From: Mycobacterium sp. 1465703.0
GTDB taxonomy: Bacteria > Actinomycetota > Actinomycetes > Mycobacteriales > Mycobacteriaceae
NCBI RefSeq assembly: GCF_001672975.1
Contig: NZ_LZKU01000027.1
Span: 1-64,000, forward strand
DNA: 64,000 bases
Reading direction: 5' to 3'
The first letter of the stretch is position 1. Each line of letters opens with the position of its first letter. This document shows positions 7,538 through 15,965 of this stretch, piece after piece. Made by a program: the position numbers and the translations under genes. The notes under the pieces are model-generated. The model did no database searches, was not told the DNA's origin, and saw only the letters and a program-made list of their open reading frames with translations.

Positions 7538-8847
7538 GTCTGCCTCACAGCCTCCGCCTCGTAGGGACGGTCGGCGCGGAATGCGCCGCGGGTGCAATCG
7601 GAGCACCTGCCGTCGAGATGTGCACTGACTTCGTCGGGGAACTGATCGAGCAGGCTGGCGGCCACGTTGGTGGCGGCATCCAGCGTTGCGCACGCTCCGC
7701 GCCCGCGCAGCAGCACCGACCAGCGGCGCAACCGTTCGACATCCTCTGTCGTCGCGACGCCGTCGCGCAGCGCGCCGCCGACCGCGGCCATGGCTGCCGT
7801 TCCGTTGAAACATGATCCGCACTGCCCGGCGTTTTCGCGGTCGAAGTAGGCCAAGACCGACGCCGCCACCGCGACCGGGCAGTCGTCGGTGATGATCGAG
7901 ATCGCGCCGCAGCCCAGACCGCTGCCCACACGCCGCATCGTCTCGTGGTCCAGGGTGGTCTCCAACACCGAGCGGTTGAGCAGACCGGCGAAATAGCCGC
8001 CCATCAGTGCCCCACGCACGCGGTCCGGCGAAACATCATGCAGGGCAAGAAGTTCGGTGAACGACAGACCGTGTGGAAGTTCATAGAGCACCGGCGGCCG
8101 GCCGGCCCCGGTGATGGTGGCCAGGAAGGTACCCGGGGACAGCGTCGTGCCTTCAGAACGAAACGCTGCCGCGCCCTGGCACTGCAGGTAGGGCAGGTTG
8201 GCCAGTGTCTCGACATTGCTCACCAACGTGGGCCGGTCGTCGATGCCGCCTTCGAAGGGACGCGGCGGCTTGTCCGTTGGTTTGGCGGGCCCGCCGTTGA
8301 TAGCACGGACGGCGGCGGTCTCCTCACCGGCCACGTAGCCGGCTGGCACGGTGAACATCCGGATCGTGACGCCGAGCGTGTCGGGATCCAGCTCCCCAAG
8401 CGCGGTTTCGACGCTGTGCGCCGACTCCGGGTCGGATACATAGATGTAGGCGCGATCGGTGGCCACGATCGCCGCGGCCAACCGCAATCCGTCCAAGATC
8501 AGGTGCGGACGATTCCGTAGCAGCCAGCGGTCCTTGACCGAAGCCGGTTCTCCCTCTTCACCATTCGCGACGACGACGGCGCCACCAGTGGCCGCCACCA
8601 GGCGGCCGTTGTCGCGCACCGCGCGTAACTTGACCGCCAGCGGAAACGCCGCACCCCCGCGGCCGACCAGCCCGCTGGATTCAACTTCGCTCAACAGTTC
8701 GTCGGCGTCGGCAAGTGGGCGATAGCCCCCCAGCCCGCGGTAGGCGGCGAGGTCTTCACGCCCGTGACCGGGCTGTTCGCCGAGCAACCGGGGCTTACAC
8801 CCTGGCGCGGTGACGGTCGTGATGTTGGCGGATTCGGTGGTGTTCAC
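7534..8847 (-). CDS. NuoF-like NADH:ferredoxin/quinone oxidoreductase subunit
   Basis: A 437-residue homologue of the NADH- and FMN-binding subunit of complex I and soluble hydrogenases. It shows GLVGRGGAAFP for FMN/NADH binding, ANGEEGEPASVKDR, and a SLBB-like region. The iron-sulfur end is QCGSCFNG followed by GRGACATLD; compared with NuoF (CxxCxxC...C) the third cysteine position is Gly, and an extra GRCSDC follows near the C-terminus. It is not part of a nuo operon. The likely role is electron transfer between NAD(H) and the ferredoxin encoded next. The start is GTG at 8847. Confidence 0.8.
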   Translation of the reverse strand: MNTTESANITTVTAPGCKPRLLGEQPGHGREDLAAYRGLGGYRPLADADELLSEVESSGLVGRGGAAFPLAVKLRAVRDNGRLVAATGGAVVVANGEEGEPASVKDRWLLRNRPHLILDGLRLAAAIVATDRAYIYVSDPESAHSVETALGELDPDTLGVTIRMFTVPAGYVAGEETAAVRAINGGPAKPTDKPPRPFEGGIDDRPTLVSNVETLANLPYLQCQGAAAFRSEGTTLSPGTFLATITGAGRPPVLYELPHGLSFTELLALHDVSPDRVRGALMGGYFAGLLNRSVLETTLDHETMRRVGSGLGCGAISIITDDCPVAVAASVLAYFDRENAGQCGSCFNGTAAMAAVGGALRDGVATTEDVERLRRWSVLLRGRGACATLDAATNVAASLLDQFPDEVSAHLDGRCSDCTRGAFRADRPYEAEAVRQT

Positions 8848-8880
8848 GGCTGGCCTGTCGTCTTAGTTAGGCTTGCGCAC

Positions 8881-9354
8881 ATGCGAACTGCGGTAGTGCG
8901 CGTCAACGTTGACCCACAAGGCGTGCTCACGCCCGCCCAACTACGTGACGGCATGGCGGCACTCCTCGAGCTGGCGGCCCAGACGGGCGCGGGCATGGTC
9001 GAAAACGATCTCGCTGCCATGCCGGTGAGCCGCCGCGAGGTCGAATTGCTCATCGATGCCGAAAGCGGCGATTCGGCCAAAGAAACCGCAATCGGGTTGT
9101 GCACCAAAGTGTTCGGCGCAACGCCCGTTCCGGGTGTGGTCACCTTTGTCAGCCGGGGAACCGATTATGACGCGCACGGGGTGTTGTCCGCGTTCGGGCT
9201 CACCGGTGAAATCGAACGGGTCCCGGGCGAGGACGGGTTCGATATCGTGAACGTGACGCTGCGGGAGTCCGACCTCGAACGAATTCCGGAAAGCCGGGTG
9301 CACACGGCGCTGGAGGCGTCGCTCAACTGTGAGGTCCATATCCGCACCCGGTAG
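8881..9354 (+). CDS. Unknown soluble protein
   Basis: A 157-residue protein with no family I recognise. It starts with the ATG at 8881 (MRTAVVRVNVDPQG). It is soluble, without signal peptide or membrane segment, has one internal Cys, and ends NCEVHIRTR. The gene is divergent from the NuoF-like gene, with only 33 bp between the two starts, so both promoters must share that space. The clean codon pattern and well-formed start support a real gene. Confidence 0.6.
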   Translation: MRTAVVRVNVDPQGVLTPAQLRDGMAALLELAAQTGAGMVENDLAAMPVSRREVELLIDAESGDSAKETAIGLCTKVFGATPVPGVVTFVSRGTDYDAHGVLSAFGLTGEIERVPGEDGFDIVNVTLRESDLERIPESRVHTALEASLNCEVHIRTR

Positions 9355-9380
9355 GACTCTCAAAAGACGACGCAGCGCCA

Positions 9381-10247
9381 TCACGAGCCCAGGAACCCGA
9401 GGATCGCGGGTGCCGCCTGCACCCAGGTGTCGAACATGTTGAAGTGCTGCACCCTGCCCGCGGCGCGATCTTCGGACGCACGCTCCCAGGCGTCCTCGGG
9501 CCACGGCGGGTCGATGAGCTTCGATCCCTTGATCAGGCAACTGACTTCCAGCGATGTCCGCTTTGGGTGGTCCATGTCGTTCTCGCCACCACGAATGATC
9601 AATGTGGGCACCGTGATTCGGTCGAACATCTCGTCCTCGACACCCGGAATCGTCTGACCGGGCTTGGAAACGAACGCGTTCAGCCAGCGCAGCATGAGCT
9701 TGAGGAACTCGTCTTTGTCGAAGTCGAGGAATCGCTGCTTGTTGTTGGGGTTTTCCTCGATGCGCTCGCGCCATTCCTGGACCTTCATCACGCCGTCCAT
9801 TCCGGTGCCACGCACCGCCAGAATGCTGGGGATGATGTAGAAGGAACCGAGCACGAAGGTGCCGTAGGTGCCGCCGACGATGTTCCACACCACAAGCTTG
9901 GTCACCATCTCGGGGTAGAGCATCGTGGTGAGCATGGAATCCCTTGCCCCACCGGAACCCCCGGCCAAGATGCATCGCTCGAAGCCCAGGCCCGTCACCA
10001 GCTTGTGCAGCGTCTCGGCGCGCATGTGCGACTCGCTCTGCCCATAGAACTGGACATCGGAGGCGCCGCAATTGGGGCGGTCCCATAGCAGCACCCGGTA
10101 GCCACCGGCGGCCAGGGCCTCGGCCAGCGGGCGCAGGCCGGGGATCTCCTTGCTGAACCGGCCACCTGGCGTCAGCGCTATGAGATCCCCTGAGTCACCG
10201 AGGATTTCGTAAACGACATTTCCCCCGTTGATCTCAATAGAAGGCAC
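9381..10247 (-). CDS. Alpha/beta hydrolase
   Basis: A 288-residue alpha/beta-hydrolase fold enzyme. The nucleophile elbow is GGSGG with Ser98, and a histidine near residue 268 (VQHFNMFDTW) could complete the triad with an upstream acid (RGGENDM). Proteins of this form hydrolyse esters, epoxides or C-C bonds of ring-cleavage products. The start is a GTG at 10247 with AGGAG upstream. It is the last gene of a minus-strand operon with a Rieske protein and two amidohydrolases, 15 bp after the Rieske gene, which suggests a catabolic role. Confidence 0.82.
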   Translation of the reverse strand: MPSIEINGGNVVYEILGDSGDLIALTPGGRFSKEIPGLRPLAEALAAGGYRVLLWDRPNCGASDVQFYGQSESHMRAETLHKLVTGLGFERCILAGGSGGARDSMLTTMLYPEMVTKLVVWNIVGGTYGTFVLGSFYIIPSILAVRGTGMDGVMKVQEWRERIEENPNNKQRFLDFDKDEFLKLMLRWLNAFVSKPGQTIPGVEDEMFDRITVPTLIIRGGENDMDHPKRTSLEVSCLIKGSKLIDPPWPEDAWERASEDRAAGRVQHFNMFDTWVQAAPAILGFLGS

Positions 10248-10262
10248 CCGAATCTCCTGTAG

Positions 10263-10661
10263 TTAGGCCTGAACCAGAACGTCGTTTCCCACGACGCGCA
10301 CCGGATAGGTACGGATACTCCATTCGGGCTTGACCGCAGTGGTGCCGGTCGCCAGCTCGAAACCCCATTGGTGCCAAGGGCAGTAGATGTATTCCAGGTC
10401 GCGCACCATGACCGAGTCACCCGGTGCGCTCTCGTCGACGATCGTGCGGCCGCGGGCGCGTCCGGAACACAGCGGTCCGCCTTGGTGGGGACAGTAATTC
10501 GCGATGGCATAGAAGGTGCCGTTGACGTTGTACACGCCAACGCCGTGCCGCCCGATGGGCACCAGCTTGTGAGTGCCCGGCGGAATTTCGTCTACGGTGG
10601 CGACAACATGCTCGCGGCCCTGGGCGAGACGGGGCTCGGGCCGTTTGGTTTCTTCCGTCAA
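10263..10661 (-). CDS. Stand-alone Rieske [2Fe-2S] protein
   Basis: A 132-residue protein consisting only of a Rieske domain. Cluster ligands are clear: CPH in NYCPHQGGPLC and CPWH in YCPWHQWGF. There is no oxygenase catalytic domain, so it is either an electron-transfer ferredoxin or a redox cofactor for a partner. The start is a TTG at 10661, one base after the upstream stop, so translation is probably coupled. It lies between an amidohydrolase and a hydrolase. No Rieske-type oxygenase subunit is seen nearby; its redox partner is unknown. Confidence 0.85.
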   Translation of the reverse strand: MTEETKRPEPRLAQGREHVVATVDEIPPGTHKLVPIGRHGVGVYNVNGTFYAIANYCPHQGGPLCSGRARGRTIVDESAPGDSVMVRDLEYIYCPWHQWGFELATGTTAVKPEWSIRTYPVRVVGNDVLVQA

Positions 10662-10662
10662 T

Positions 10663-11808
10663 TCAGAGCACCCGGACTTGACCCTCGAGCACCGGAACGG
10701 TCTCGGGCAGGTGATAGGTGGCGATCCCGTTCTTGTACATCACCGCGTCGCGGGCCGCCTTGGGCAGGTGCTTGACCAACCAACGTGGATCGTCGAACGT
10801 CCAGTGCGGGTAGTCCGAGGAGAAGAGCAGGATCTTCTCGCACTCCATCCATTCCAGCGCGCGGGTCAACTCGGTCTTGTCTTCGGGGTAGTCCAGCGGC
10901 TGGGTGGTGAACTTGATGTGTTCCTTGACGTACTCCGACGGCTTGCGCTTGATGTCCACCCAGGACTTGCGCGCCTCATAGATCGAGTCCATCCGCCACA
11001 TCAGCGGCAGGATCCAACTGAATGCGTGCTCGACGAACACGATCCGCAACGTCGGGAATCGGTCGAAGACACCGTCGAAGATCAGGCTCATCACCTGGTT
11101 GGCGGCCAGCAGCGAGTAGGTCACCATGAAGTCGTGGTTGTAGCTGGGGTATCCCACCGGCGGCATCGGCAGCTCGTCGAAGTGGCTGCGCGACAGGTGA
11201 CAGCTCACCGGGATGTCGTGCTTGGAGGCGGCCGCCCAGATCGGGTCGTACTTGGGATGGCCCCAGGATGGCCGCGGCTCGGCCTTGATCAGAATCTGCG
11301 CCATGTACGGATGCCCGGCCCAGCGCTCGATCTCGCGCACCGACGCTTCCGGCTCCTCGATCGCGATACAAATCGAACCGCGCCACCGCTCGTGCCAGTT
11401 GTTGTGGCTGTCGAGCCAGTGATTGTCCTGCCAGTCGTTCAATGCGGCCGACATCGCGTGCTGCGCTTCAGGAATGCGCGCCGGGTAGGCCGCCGGTTCC
11501 AGGATGGCGATGTCGGAGCCGGCCTCCATGATCAGTTGGCGGAACGCCAAGTCCGGGTCGCTGCAGGGGAATTCGCCATTGGCTGGGAATGAGTCCACCC
11601 GCATCGCGTACGAGTGCGCGTAGTCCGGGGCGTCGTAGTAGATCTGCTCACCCACCGAGCGAGTGAGGAAGTACTTGCTCCGCCAGGGCTCGGGGATGTA
11701 CGGGAGAAGCTCTCCGCGCTTGGGGGCCGGGTGGACATCCGAGTCGACGCATCGAACGGCTATGCGCTCGGCAGCGGGAAGCCGCTCCTGCGAATGGGTC
11801 AACGTCAT
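10663..11808 (-). CDS. Amidohydrolase 2 family protein (metal motifs present)
   Basis: A 381-residue TIM-barrel metalloprotein of the ACMSD/amidohydrolase-2 group, whose members are often decarboxylases or hydrolases of aromatic and ring-cleavage acids. The motifs are VDSDVHP at the N-terminus, SCHLSRSH mid-chain, and SSDYPHW near the C-terminus with the Asp conserved in the group. The ATG at 11808 follows GAGGTGA; a longer frame to 11901 overlaps the upstream region and is rejected. It is second in a four-gene operon behind a paralogue that has lost the corresponding Asp residues. Confidence 0.85.
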   Translation of the reverse strand: MTLTHSQERLPAAERIAVRCVDSDVHPAPKRGELLPYIPEPWRSKYFLTRSVGEQIYYDAPDYAHSYAMRVDSFPANGEFPCSDPDLAFRQLIMEAGSDIAILEPAAYPARIPEAQHAMSAALNDWQDNHWLDSHNNWHERWRGSICIAIEEPEASVREIERWAGHPYMAQILIKAEPRPSWGHPKYDPIWAAASKHDIPVSCHLSRSHFDELPMPPVGYPSYNHDFMVTYSLLAANQVMSLIFDGVFDRFPTLRIVFVEHAFSWILPLMWRMDSIYEARKSWVDIKRKPSEYVKEHIKFTTQPLDYPEDKTELTRALEWMECEKILLFSSDYPHWTFDDPRWLVKHLPKAARDAVMYKNGIATYHLPETVPVLEGQVRVL

Positions 11809-11837
11809 CTGGATCACCTCAGTCTTTCGTACTACTT

Positions 11838-12938
11838 CTACTGTGCGCTCACCCCGGCGGGAATGTCTATGCCGTAGAGCTGCGCCGCGTTGCGCCAGCA
11901 CAGCTTTTCGCGCTGTTCGGCGGATAACGCGCCGGGCAGCTTCTTGACATCACCGCACTGCCAGTGTGGATAGCTGGAGCCGAACATCACCATGTCGTCC
12001 TTGCCGGTGAAGCCGAACCATTCGCCGGCGAACTCCGCGTCACCGGGGCCGTCCAGGCTGCCCTGCACGAAATACACGTGACCGGGCAGGTAATCGCTGG
12101 GGATCCGCGGAGCCCAGGGCGTCTGCTCCAGGTGCGGCCGGCCGAACGTGTCCATCCGCCAGATGAAGGGCGTGATGAAGTCCGCGGCGCCGTCGCCCCA
12201 GACGAACTTGAGCCCGTCGAAGCGCTCGAACACGCCCTCGGCGATCATGTTCATCAGGTGGTACAGGTAGTTCAGCGCCATAAAGCTGACGTACTGCTCG
12301 TAGGTCCGGGTGTTCCCGTTCGGTGTCGGCGCAAAAGCAATACCCGAGCCGACTTCGATGTGCGCGGCAACGGGCAGGCCGGCGTCGACCGCCGCTTCCC
12401 AGATCGGCCAGAACTGCGGTTTGCCGTAAAGCTCGCGGGATTGCAGTGGGACACCGATCTGGACGACGCGCGGATGCGCACGCCATTTCTCGATCTCGCG
12501 CAGCGCGCCGGGGATGTCGTCTGGGTTGACCCGGATGGTGCCGCGAAACCGCTCGCCGAACTCGCTGGACTCCAGCCAGTTCGACACCATCATCTCGTTG
12601 TGCGCGGCATGCAACGCGCTGCCCAAGTGCCGGTCGGGCATGATGCCGCGTGCCATTGGATGCAGCACCGCCACATCGACGCCGCGCTTCGAAAACAGTT
12701 CATTGGCAACGAAATCCGGATCCGAACCCGGGTACTGACGGTCCGGGCCCTCGGTGTTGGGCGCGTACTCACCGCCGGGGGCGCCGTACCAGTCCATCTC
12801 GTAGTCCGGGAAGCCGCGGCTCTTGAACGGCTCGCGCAGGGTCTGCCGCAACGCTTTGTTGGACGGGAAGAAGATGTGCACACTCGCGTCGATCAGCGGC
12901 GTGCTCGTCCCGTCAGCGTGTTCGATCACGAGAGCCAC
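11838..12938 (-). CDS. Amidohydrolase 2 paralogue with altered metal motifs
   Basis: A 366-residue homologue of the next gene. Both signature acidic positions are changed: the N-terminal motif reads IDASVH (the neighbour has VDSDVH) and the C-terminal motif reads GSSYPHW (the neighbour has SSDYPHW). The mid-chain AAHIEVGSG is kept. It may be a non-catalytic or differently acting partner that pairs with the intact protein. The GTG at 12938 is the longest start; GTG at 12929 has a better-placed GAAGGG. First gene of the operon; a GATAAT-N3-ATTCTC operator lies 167 bp upstream. Confidence 0.82.
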   Translation of the reverse strand: MALVIEHADGTSTPLIDASVHIFFPSNKALRQTLREPFKSRGFPDYEMDWYGAPGGEYAPNTEGPDRQYPGSDPDFVANELFSKRGVDVAVLHPMARGIMPDRHLGSALHAAHNEMMVSNWLESSEFGERFRGTIRVNPDDIPGALREIEKWRAHPRVVQIGVPLQSRELYGKPQFWPIWEAAVDAGLPVAAHIEVGSGIAFAPTPNGNTRTYEQYVSFMALNYLYHLMNMIAEGVFERFDGLKFVWGDGAADFITPFIWRMDTFGRPHLEQTPWAPRIPSDYLPGHVYFVQGSLDGPGDAEFAGEWFGFTGKDDMVMFGSSYPHWQCGDVKKLPGALSAEQREKLCWRNAAQLYGIDIPAGVSAQ

Positions 12939-13104
12939 CCTTCGGCTCCGCCAGCCAAAGCAGGCCGTGCGAGGTCATATGATAGCCAACCTAACATTCT
13001 CTTCAGCGGTCAATCAATGGGTTTCCGGTAAGCATTTCGTTTAATCATTAGTGCAGGTCGTAGGCGTTTTGCGAGCCTTTGGGCAAGTAACGTTCTTCAA
13101 TCAG

Positions 13105-13119
13105 GATAATACCATTCTC
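13105..13119. promoter_or_regulatory. Candidate GAGAAT-N3-ATTCTC operator
   Basis: GATAATACCATTCTC, one mismatch from the palindrome and, read in reverse, 14 of 15 bases identical to the perfect site at 14921. It lies in the 219-bp gap upstream of the paired-amidohydrolase operon. A lone ATTCTC half-site is at 12996-13001 in the same gap. Confidence 0.55.
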
Positions 13120-13157
13120 CGGCATTCGGACGGATACGATCCGCCGGCGCTACGCGG

Positions 13158-14051
13158 CTAGCGGGCGGACCGGCCGACCGTGACGTCGGCGGCTCGCTCG
13201 AACGGCTTGATCACCGAGGTGAAATCGGAATCGGCGCCCTCATCGCGGGCGACGGCTTCCCACACTCGCCCGGTGGTCTCGGCTACCTCGGCGGGCACGC
13301 CAAGCGCTCTCGCTTCGTCGAGGTAAAGACGCACATCTTTGACCATCAGCCCGGTGGCAAACCCGTAGTCGAAGGTGCGCGGGAGGATCGCTCGGGGGAA
13401 CTTGTCGCGGCTTGCGCTCGTCGCGCCGGATCCCGCGTTGAGCACTTCGATCATCACATCGGGATCCAGGCCGGCTTTGACTCCCATGACGACGACTTCG
13501 GCGGTGGCGGCCAAGACGTTTGCCGCCAAGATGTTGTTGGCCAGCTTCATCGTCTGCGCCGAACCGGGTTTGTCGCCGACATACAGCGGTCGGCCCAGGG
13601 CTTCGAGTGCGGTTCGTACGACGTCGAATTCGTCGCGCGGACCGGACACCATGAGCGCCAGCGTCCCCTTCTGGGCCCCGCCGACGCCGCCGCTGACCGG
13701 GCTGTCGATCGCCACGATGTTGTGCTGGGCCAACAGCTCATGAATCTGCACTGCCATTTGGCTACCGACAGTGGACAAGTCGACATAGCGCTTCACCCGT
13801 GCGCCAGCGATCACGCCCGCGGCACCGGTTGCCACCGCGAGTGACGCGTCCGGTGTGGGCAGGCTGGCCATCACCGTGTCGGCGCCATCGGCGACCTCTT
13901 TGGGTGATGACGCCGGGCGTGCCCCCAGGGCGACGACGCGCTCGAGGGCTTCGCCGCGCGTGTCGAAGGCGATAACCTCGTGCTTTTCCTGAATCAGGCG
14001 GCATGCCATGGGAAAGCCCATATTCCCCAGCCCAATGAAGCCGACTTCCAT
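13158..14051 (-). CDS. NAD(P)-dependent beta-hydroxyacid dehydrogenase
   Basis: A 297-residue member of the 3-hydroxyisobutyrate / 6-phosphogluconate dehydrogenase family, which oxidises beta-hydroxy acids. The sequence shows the Rossmann motif VGFIGLGNMGFPMA, the substrate motif DSPVSGGVGGAQKG, and the catalytic-lysine region KLANNILAAN. The ATG is at 14051. The next gene upstream, a carboxymuconolactone decarboxylase-like protein, is 52 bp away and on the same strand, so the two are probably co-transcribed. It is related to the fragment at 223-345 but clearly a different gene. Confidence 0.88.
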   Translation of the reverse strand: MEVGFIGLGNMGFPMACRLIQEKHEVIAFDTRGEALERVVALGARPASSPKEVADGADTVMASLPTPDASLAVATGAAGVIAGARVKRYVDLSTVGSQMAVQIHELLAQHNIVAIDSPVSGGVGGAQKGTLALMVSGPRDEFDVVRTALEALGRPLYVGDKPGSAQTMKLANNILAANVLAATAEVVVMGVKAGLDPDVMIEVLNAGSGATSASRDKFPRAILPRTFDYGFATGLMVKDVRLYLDEARALGVPAEVAETTGRVWEAVARDEGADSDFTSVIKPFERAADVTVGRSAR

Positions 14052-14103
14052 GATGAGCCCCTATCCCTGATGGTGGCGACCCAGTGCGCCCGGCTTCGCC
14101 GCG

Positions 14104-14496
14104 CTAGCGATCGCCACGGTCCCGGTCCAGTTCGGCAAAGGCTTCTCGTGCGATGCGAAAGCTGTCCACGGCAGCTGGCACGCCCGCGTAAATGGCCACC
14201 TGCAAAAAGACCTCACGGATTTCTTCACGGGTGACACCGTTGGTCAGCGCCGCCTTGACGTGTGTCCGCAGTTCGTTGGGACGATTGAGCACCGAGATCA
14301 TCGCCAAGTTGAGCATGCTGCGCGTCTTGCGCGGCAACTGGTCACGGCCCCAGATGGCGCCCCAGCAGTACTCGGTGACCAGATCCTGCAGGGGCCCGGT
14401 GAAGTCATCCGCGTCGGCGAGCGCTTTGTTGACGTACTGCTCGCCCAGCACGTCGGAGCGGATTTGCAGCCCCCGCTGATAGGTCTCGCGATCCAT
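14104..14496 (-). CDS. Carboxymuconolactone decarboxylase family protein
   Basis: A 130-residue all-helical protein of the CMD/AhpD family. It resembles PcaC-type gamma-carboxymuconolactone decarboxylases: EYCWGAIWGRDQLPRKTRSM, then LRTHVKAALTNGVTREEI and VFLQVAIYAGVPAAVD. No CxxC pair is present, so it is not an AhpD-type peroxidase. The family decarboxylates ring-cleavage lactones, but many members act on other substrates. It is the first gene of a two-gene unit with the dehydrogenase at 13158. Confidence 0.85.
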   Translation of the reverse strand: MDRETYQRGLQIRSDVLGEQYVNKALADADDFTGPLQDLVTEYCWGAIWGRDQLPRKTRSMLNLAMISVLNRPNELRTHVKAALTNGVTREEIREVFLQVAIYAGVPAAVDSFRIAREAFAELDRDRGDR

Positions 14497-14966
14497 CCAA
14501 TGCTCCCTTCACCGCGGCCCCCGGGTGGTTTGCCGTAGGTGCCGCCGAGTTCCGACTGCCTGAGCGCAGTCTTGCACCGTGGCCGACGCGCGCGGTCTCC
14601 AGTCGACCTTCACATGGACTTGCCCGCGTGCGTCCTCGTACTTGATTGGCGACGGCTGGAATGTCGTTACCGTCCAATCCTGCAGTGGCAGTGGAGACTT
14701 CGAGGGATTGTGGTGCGGGTTTCGGGCGACTCGGTGAGGAGCGGTAATGACCTGAGCAAGCGCCGACGTCTGATACGTGATGTCGACCGAACGATTCGGC
14801 TTCACTGACGAGACGGTGGACGGCCTCGTGACCAGCGCCTAGTTCGCAGCACCAATTCCGCTCATCACGGCGTTTTCGGTGACTCCATGCCCGGATTCAG
14901 AGATTATTACTTGCACAACGGAGAATGGTATTCTCGCCGTGACAGTCACGACGAGAGGCGGCGCGG
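14497..14966. other. 470-bp gap without a confident gene
   Basis: No convincing gene. A minus-strand frame at 14509-14805 (98 codons) includes a protein-like stretch (YEDARGQVHVKVDWRPR) but has no ribosome site or recognised family; it could be a decayed fragment. The right end carries the perfect operator at 14921-14935 and the promoter of the acyl-CoA dehydrogenase pair. Confidence 0.5.
14921..14935. promoter_or_regulatory. GAGAAT-N3-ATTCTC operator (perfect)
   Basis: GAGAATGGTATTCTC: two exact 6-bp inverted arms around GGT. It is 31 bp upstream of the ATG of the acyl-CoA dehydrogenase pair, where a repressor could block transcription. The same palindrome, with a different spacer, is at 50550-50564. 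Confidence 0.7.
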
Positions 14967-15965
14967 ATGCTGTTGGAGTTCGATGCTGACCAGCGACTGT
15001 GGCAGGACACCGTGCGCGACGCCGTCGCCAAGCAGTGCCCGCCTTCGCTGGTGCGCAGCGTGGCCGAAGAGGGCGTCGACCCGAGCCCGCTGTGGAAATC
15101 GTATGTAGACCAGGGCTGGACCGAGCTCAATGAATCGGAGAGCGCCGTCGAGCTGGCCATCGTGCTCGAAGAGCTCGGCCGCGCAACGGATCCCACCCCC
15201 TTTCTGGCCACCATGAGCCAGTTCGCGCCGCTCGCGGCCGACCGGTTCGACCCGCACCAGTCGGGCACCGCGGTGTACGGCGGCGTCGCGGCGCACCGTG
15301 ACGCCGAGGGCTGGGTGCTGGAGGGCACCGCCCGCCACGTGCTGGACGGCGATCGCGCCGATCGGCTGGCGGTGGTGACCGATGCCGGGGTGTTCCTGGT
15401 CGCGTCCAATCACGTGTCAGCCCGGCGCGCGGCGGTGTTCGACCCGGTACTGCACGTCGCCGACCTGTCCTTCGCGGAGGTCCGGGTGCCCGACACCGAG
15501 CGGCTGTCCGTAGATGCGGAACGCGCTCATCATCTTGCGCTGACCGGCATGGCCATCACCATGGTCGGCGCCTGCCAACGCATCCTCGACCTGGTGCTCG
15601 AGCACGTCAAAAACCGTCAGCAATTCGGTGTGGCGATCGGTTCTTTTCAAGCGGTACAGCACAAGGCCGCCGACATGCACGTCGCGGTGGAACGTGCTCG
15701 CGCGCTTGCTTACTTCGCCGCGTTGACGATCGCCGCCGATGACCCGCGCCGCCGACTGGCGGCCGCGATGGCCAAGGCCTCAGCGGGGGAGTGCCAGTCG
15801 CTGGTGTTCCGGCACGGCTTACAGCTGCACGGCGCGATGGGCTTCACTTGGGAGAACGACTTGCAGTTCGCGCTCAAGCGGGCCAAAGCCGGCGAGCTGA
15901 TGCTCGGCGGCGCTGCCGAGCACCGGGCGCGAATCGCGGAGGAATACCGTGCAGCTGACTTTTGA
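14967..15965 (+). CDS. Short acyl-CoA dehydrogenase (FadE-type partner subunit)
   Basis: A 332-residue acyl-CoA dehydrogenase-family protein, shorter than the usual 380-400. The C-terminal helical domain is present (NRQQFGVAIGSFQAVQHKAAD, LHGAMGFTWENDL), while the middle beta domain is abbreviated. Mycobacterial cholesterol and cholate side-chain enzymes are often alpha2beta2 heterotetramers of two unlike FadE chains encoded side by side; this gene overlaps the full-length FadE at 15949 by 17 bp, so the same arrangement is likely. The ATG at 14967 has GAGAGG upstream and follows the perfect operator. Confidence 0.85.
   Translation: MLLEFDADQRLWQDTVRDAVAKQCPPSLVRSVAEEGVDPSPLWKSYVDQGWTELNESESAVELAIVLEELGRATDPTPFLATMSQFAPLAADRFDPHQSGTAVYGGVAAHRDAEGWVLEGTARHVLDGDRADRLAVVTDAGVFLVASNHVSARRAAVFDPVLHVADLSFAEVRVPDTERLSVDAERAHHLALTGMAITMVGACQRILDLVLEHVKNRQQFGVAIGSFQAVQHKAADMHVAVERARALAYFAALTIAADDPRRRLAAAMAKASAGECQSLVFRHGLQLHGAMGFTWENDLQFALKRAKAGELMLGGAAEHRARIAEEYRAADF

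Noticed and set aside
12996..13001. Additional ATTCTC half-site as a ninth operator
   Set aside because: The opposite arm does not match the palindrome, so it was only noted as a half-site.
14509..14805. Minus-strand 98-codon frame
   Set aside because: Has one protein-like stretch but no ribosome site, family or neighbour logic; left as unassigned.
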